A DNA stretch of 15,117 nt from Aliivibrio_A kagoshimensis. Its GTDB lineage: Bacteria; Pseudomonadota; Gammaproteobacteria; Enterobacterales; Vibrionaceae. Positions 13,576-15,117 of this stretch are shown here, piece after piece. Under the pieces are notes generated by a model. It worked only from the letters and a program-made list of their open reading frames with translations. It did no database searches and had not been told where the DNA came from. Numbering within the stretch: the stretch's first letter is position 1; each line of letters begins with the position of its first letter. The stretch lies in contig NZ_JAKJSQ010000080.1 of NCBI RefSeq assembly GCF_050337105.1, forward strand, positions 1-15,117, given 5' to 3'. A program made the translations under genes and the position numbers.

Positions 13576-15092
13576 TACTTACTCTCATCTGTATTTACTT
13601 CAACATTGGCATTCACCGATGATTTCAGTGCATCACCCAAAATACCTTTCAGCTGATTTCGTAGCTGTGAGATCTCTTGCTGCTGCTGTTGGTAGTTCTC
13701 TAATAGCTCGTTTGGATCGTGGCTGATCACTTCACTTTGATATGGGTTTTTGATATCAAGGTTAAAGTTACGCTCAATGATCTCGCTGATTGGCACTTTC
13801 CATGCTTGATTGTTCTCAACACGGCTAGCAAAACCATCTTCTTCATTGCCCCACCAATCTAGCTCAGTTTGGAACTCTTCAAACTTCATGGGTTTGGTTT
13901 TATTGTAGTTCTTCACGCCTTCTGGGTATGGATGCTCGTAGAACCATACATCTTTGGTTGGCTTGCCTTTGGTGAAGAACAAGATGTTAGTTTTGATGCC
14001 TGTGTATGGGTTAAACACCCCATTAGGTAGGCGCACGATGGTGTGCAGGTTACACTCTTCAGTCAGCATCTTTTTGATTTTGGTTTTTACGCCTTCACCA
14101 AATAATGTTCCATCCGGTAATACGACAGCAGCACGGCCACCTTGTTGTCCATTAACAGGCGCCGCTAACACTTCGATGATCAGCTGTAGGAACAGGTCGG
14201 CGGTTTCGCGGGTTTGCATCTCTGAAGGAAAATTCTTTTCAATGCCGTCTTCTTCTGTGCCACCAAACGGAGGATTGGTTACAATAACGTCAATCTCATC
14301 GTCCCAACTTGAAAGCGGTTTATTCAGTGTGTTGCCATGTCTCACTTGAACAGGTACTTCAATGCCGTGCAACATCATGTTGGTAGTGCATAACAAGTGC
14401 GGCAGCTGTTTTTTCTCAACACCATGAATTTGCTTTTGCAGCGTGTCATGATCAACCGACGTATTCACGTAGTTCTCTTTTACATGATCAAACGAACACG
14501 CTAAGAAACCGCCTGTACCACATGCAGGGTCCATAATAGACTCACCCAGTTTTGGGTCGGTCACTTTTACGATGAACTTGGTAATGGCACGAGGTGTATA
14601 AAACTCGCCCGAGTTGCCCGCACTTTGCAGATCTTTTAGGATTTGTTCGTAGATGTCACCGAACAGATGACGCTCTGAAGAGTTAGTAAAATCAATTTCA
14701 TTCAGTTTATTGATCACTTGGCGAAGCAGTGTGCCGTTTTTCATGTAGTTAAATGCATCACTGAATGCTGCTTTGACCACAAACCCACGAGGATTGAAAT
14801 CAATTGGAGCCACTAAATTTTTTAACTTGGGAAACAACTCATCATTAACAAAATCAAGCAGCTCTTCACCCGTCATACCTTCTGCATTTTGCGCCCAGTT
14901 ACGCCACAGAAACTGCTCAGGGATCGGTTCACGATAATCATCCATCTCAAGCTCTAACTCTTCTTCTTGAGCGTCAAATACTTTAAGAAAAAGTAACCAA
15001 GACATTTGCCCAAGGCGCTGCGCATCGCCGTCGATACCGGCATCTTTACGCATGATGTCTTGAATGGATTTGATTGCTGAACTGATAGACAT
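13575..15092 (-). CDS. hsdM: Type I restriction-modification DNA methyltransferase subunit HsdM (N6-adenine)
   Basis: The 505-aa protein is full length for HsdM. Residues 5-135 form the HsdM N-terminal helical domain. GEFYTPR (162-168) is motif X. DPACGTGG (188-195) is motif I for S-adenosylmethionine binding, and NPPF (273-276) is the catalytic motif IV of N6-adenine methyltransferases. The C-terminal tail has a five-glutamine run and a helical stretch that probably packs on HsdS. It transfers a methyl group to adenine in the target set by HsdS. The ATG at 15092 fits the normal family N-terminus. Only 25 bases lie upstream: they show no clear Shine-Dalgarno and cannot tell whether hsdR or a promoter comes next. 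It is the first visible gene of the operon hsdM - hsdS - AAA+ - nuclease. Confidence 0.95.
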   Translation of the reverse strand: MSISSAIKSIQDIMRKDAGIDGDAQRLGQMSWLLFLKVFDAQEEELELEMDDYREPIPEQFLWRNWAQNAEGMTGEELLDFVNDELFPKLKNLVAPIDFNPRGFVVKAAFSDAFNYMKNGTLLRQVINKLNEIDFTNSSERHLFGDIYEQILKDLQSAGNSGEFYTPRAITKFIVKVTDPKLGESIMDPACGTGGFLACSFDHVKENYVNTSVDHDTLQKQIHGVEKKQLPHLLCTTNMMLHGIEVPVQVRHGNTLNKPLSSWDDEIDVIVTNPPFGGTEEDGIEKNFPSEMQTRETADLFLQLIIEVLAAPVNGQQGGRAAVVLPDGTLFGEGVKTKIKKMLTEECNLHTIVRLPNGVFNPYTGIKTNILFFTKGKPTKDVWFYEHPYPEGVKNYNKTKPMKFEEFQTELDWWGNEEDGFASRVENNQAWKVPISEIIERNFNLDIKNPYQSEVISHDPNELLENYQQQQQEISQLRNQLKGILGDALKSSVNANVEVNTDESK

Positions 15093-15117
15093 GATTGAAT
15101 ACTTATAAATATCTGAA

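Noticed and set aside
13681..13695. CTG/TTG trinucleotide run as a possible phase-variable repeat
   Set aside because: It encodes the short glutamine run in the HsdM tail, is imperfect, and its unit of three would not shift the frame.

Overview
The window looks like a chromosomal segment of a gammaproteobacterium, most likely Vibrionaceae. This is an inference from protein sequence style, moderate GC, and a Zur-type operator in front of a DUF1826 / gamma-carbonic anhydrase / COG0523 cluster. No tRNA, rRNA, integrase, transposase or CRISPR array is visible.

Left part (1-4106), regulation and metal homeostasis. A Crp/Fnr-family regulator with FNR-type DNA-reading residues but no Fe-S cysteine cluster (57-755, +) starts just after an FNR-type TTGAT-N4-GTCAA site. 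Converging on it are a small membrane protein (787-1155, -) and a broken RND-efflux periplasmic adaptor (1157 to about 1690, -). The adaptor has lost its N-terminal half and carries an in-frame stop. It overlaps, out of frame, the 3' end of a COG0523/CobW-type GTPase, so a deletion probably joined the two. The GTPase is the last gene of a zinc-starvation operon (DUF1826 -> CamH-like gamma-carbonic anhydrase -> COG0523). A promoter drives it whose -10 box lies inside a perfect 18-bp Zur palindrome (4074-4091).

Middle part (4107-6074), small accessory genes, all on the minus strand: a DUF1203 protein, a MAPEG-family membrane protein and a VOC (glyoxalase-fold) protein, each with its own Shine-Dalgarno sequence. 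About 280 bases after the Zur site hold no convincing gene, only a short membrane-segment-like remnant.

Right part (6075-15092), a defense island. Four minus-strand genes are packed with gaps of at most 7 nt: hsdM (Type I N6-adenine methyltransferase), hsdS (two-TRD specificity subunit), a McrB-like AAA+ motor with an N-terminal domain and a long coiled coil, and an 871-aa DUF2357/McrC-like PD-(D/E)xK nuclease with a C-terminal zinc-ribbon array. No hsdR is present in or downstream of this operon. Converging on it is a NERD-domain PD-(D/E)xK protein whose C-terminus has the same layout of four cysteine pairs as the DUF2357 nuclease.

The proposed system is a methyltransferase pair that marks self DNA, with an AAA+ motor and its nuclease replacing the usual HsdR restriction subunit, possibly helped by the NERD nuclease. 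This is an inference. The main uncertainty is what lies upstream of hsdM, because only 25 bases are visible there.
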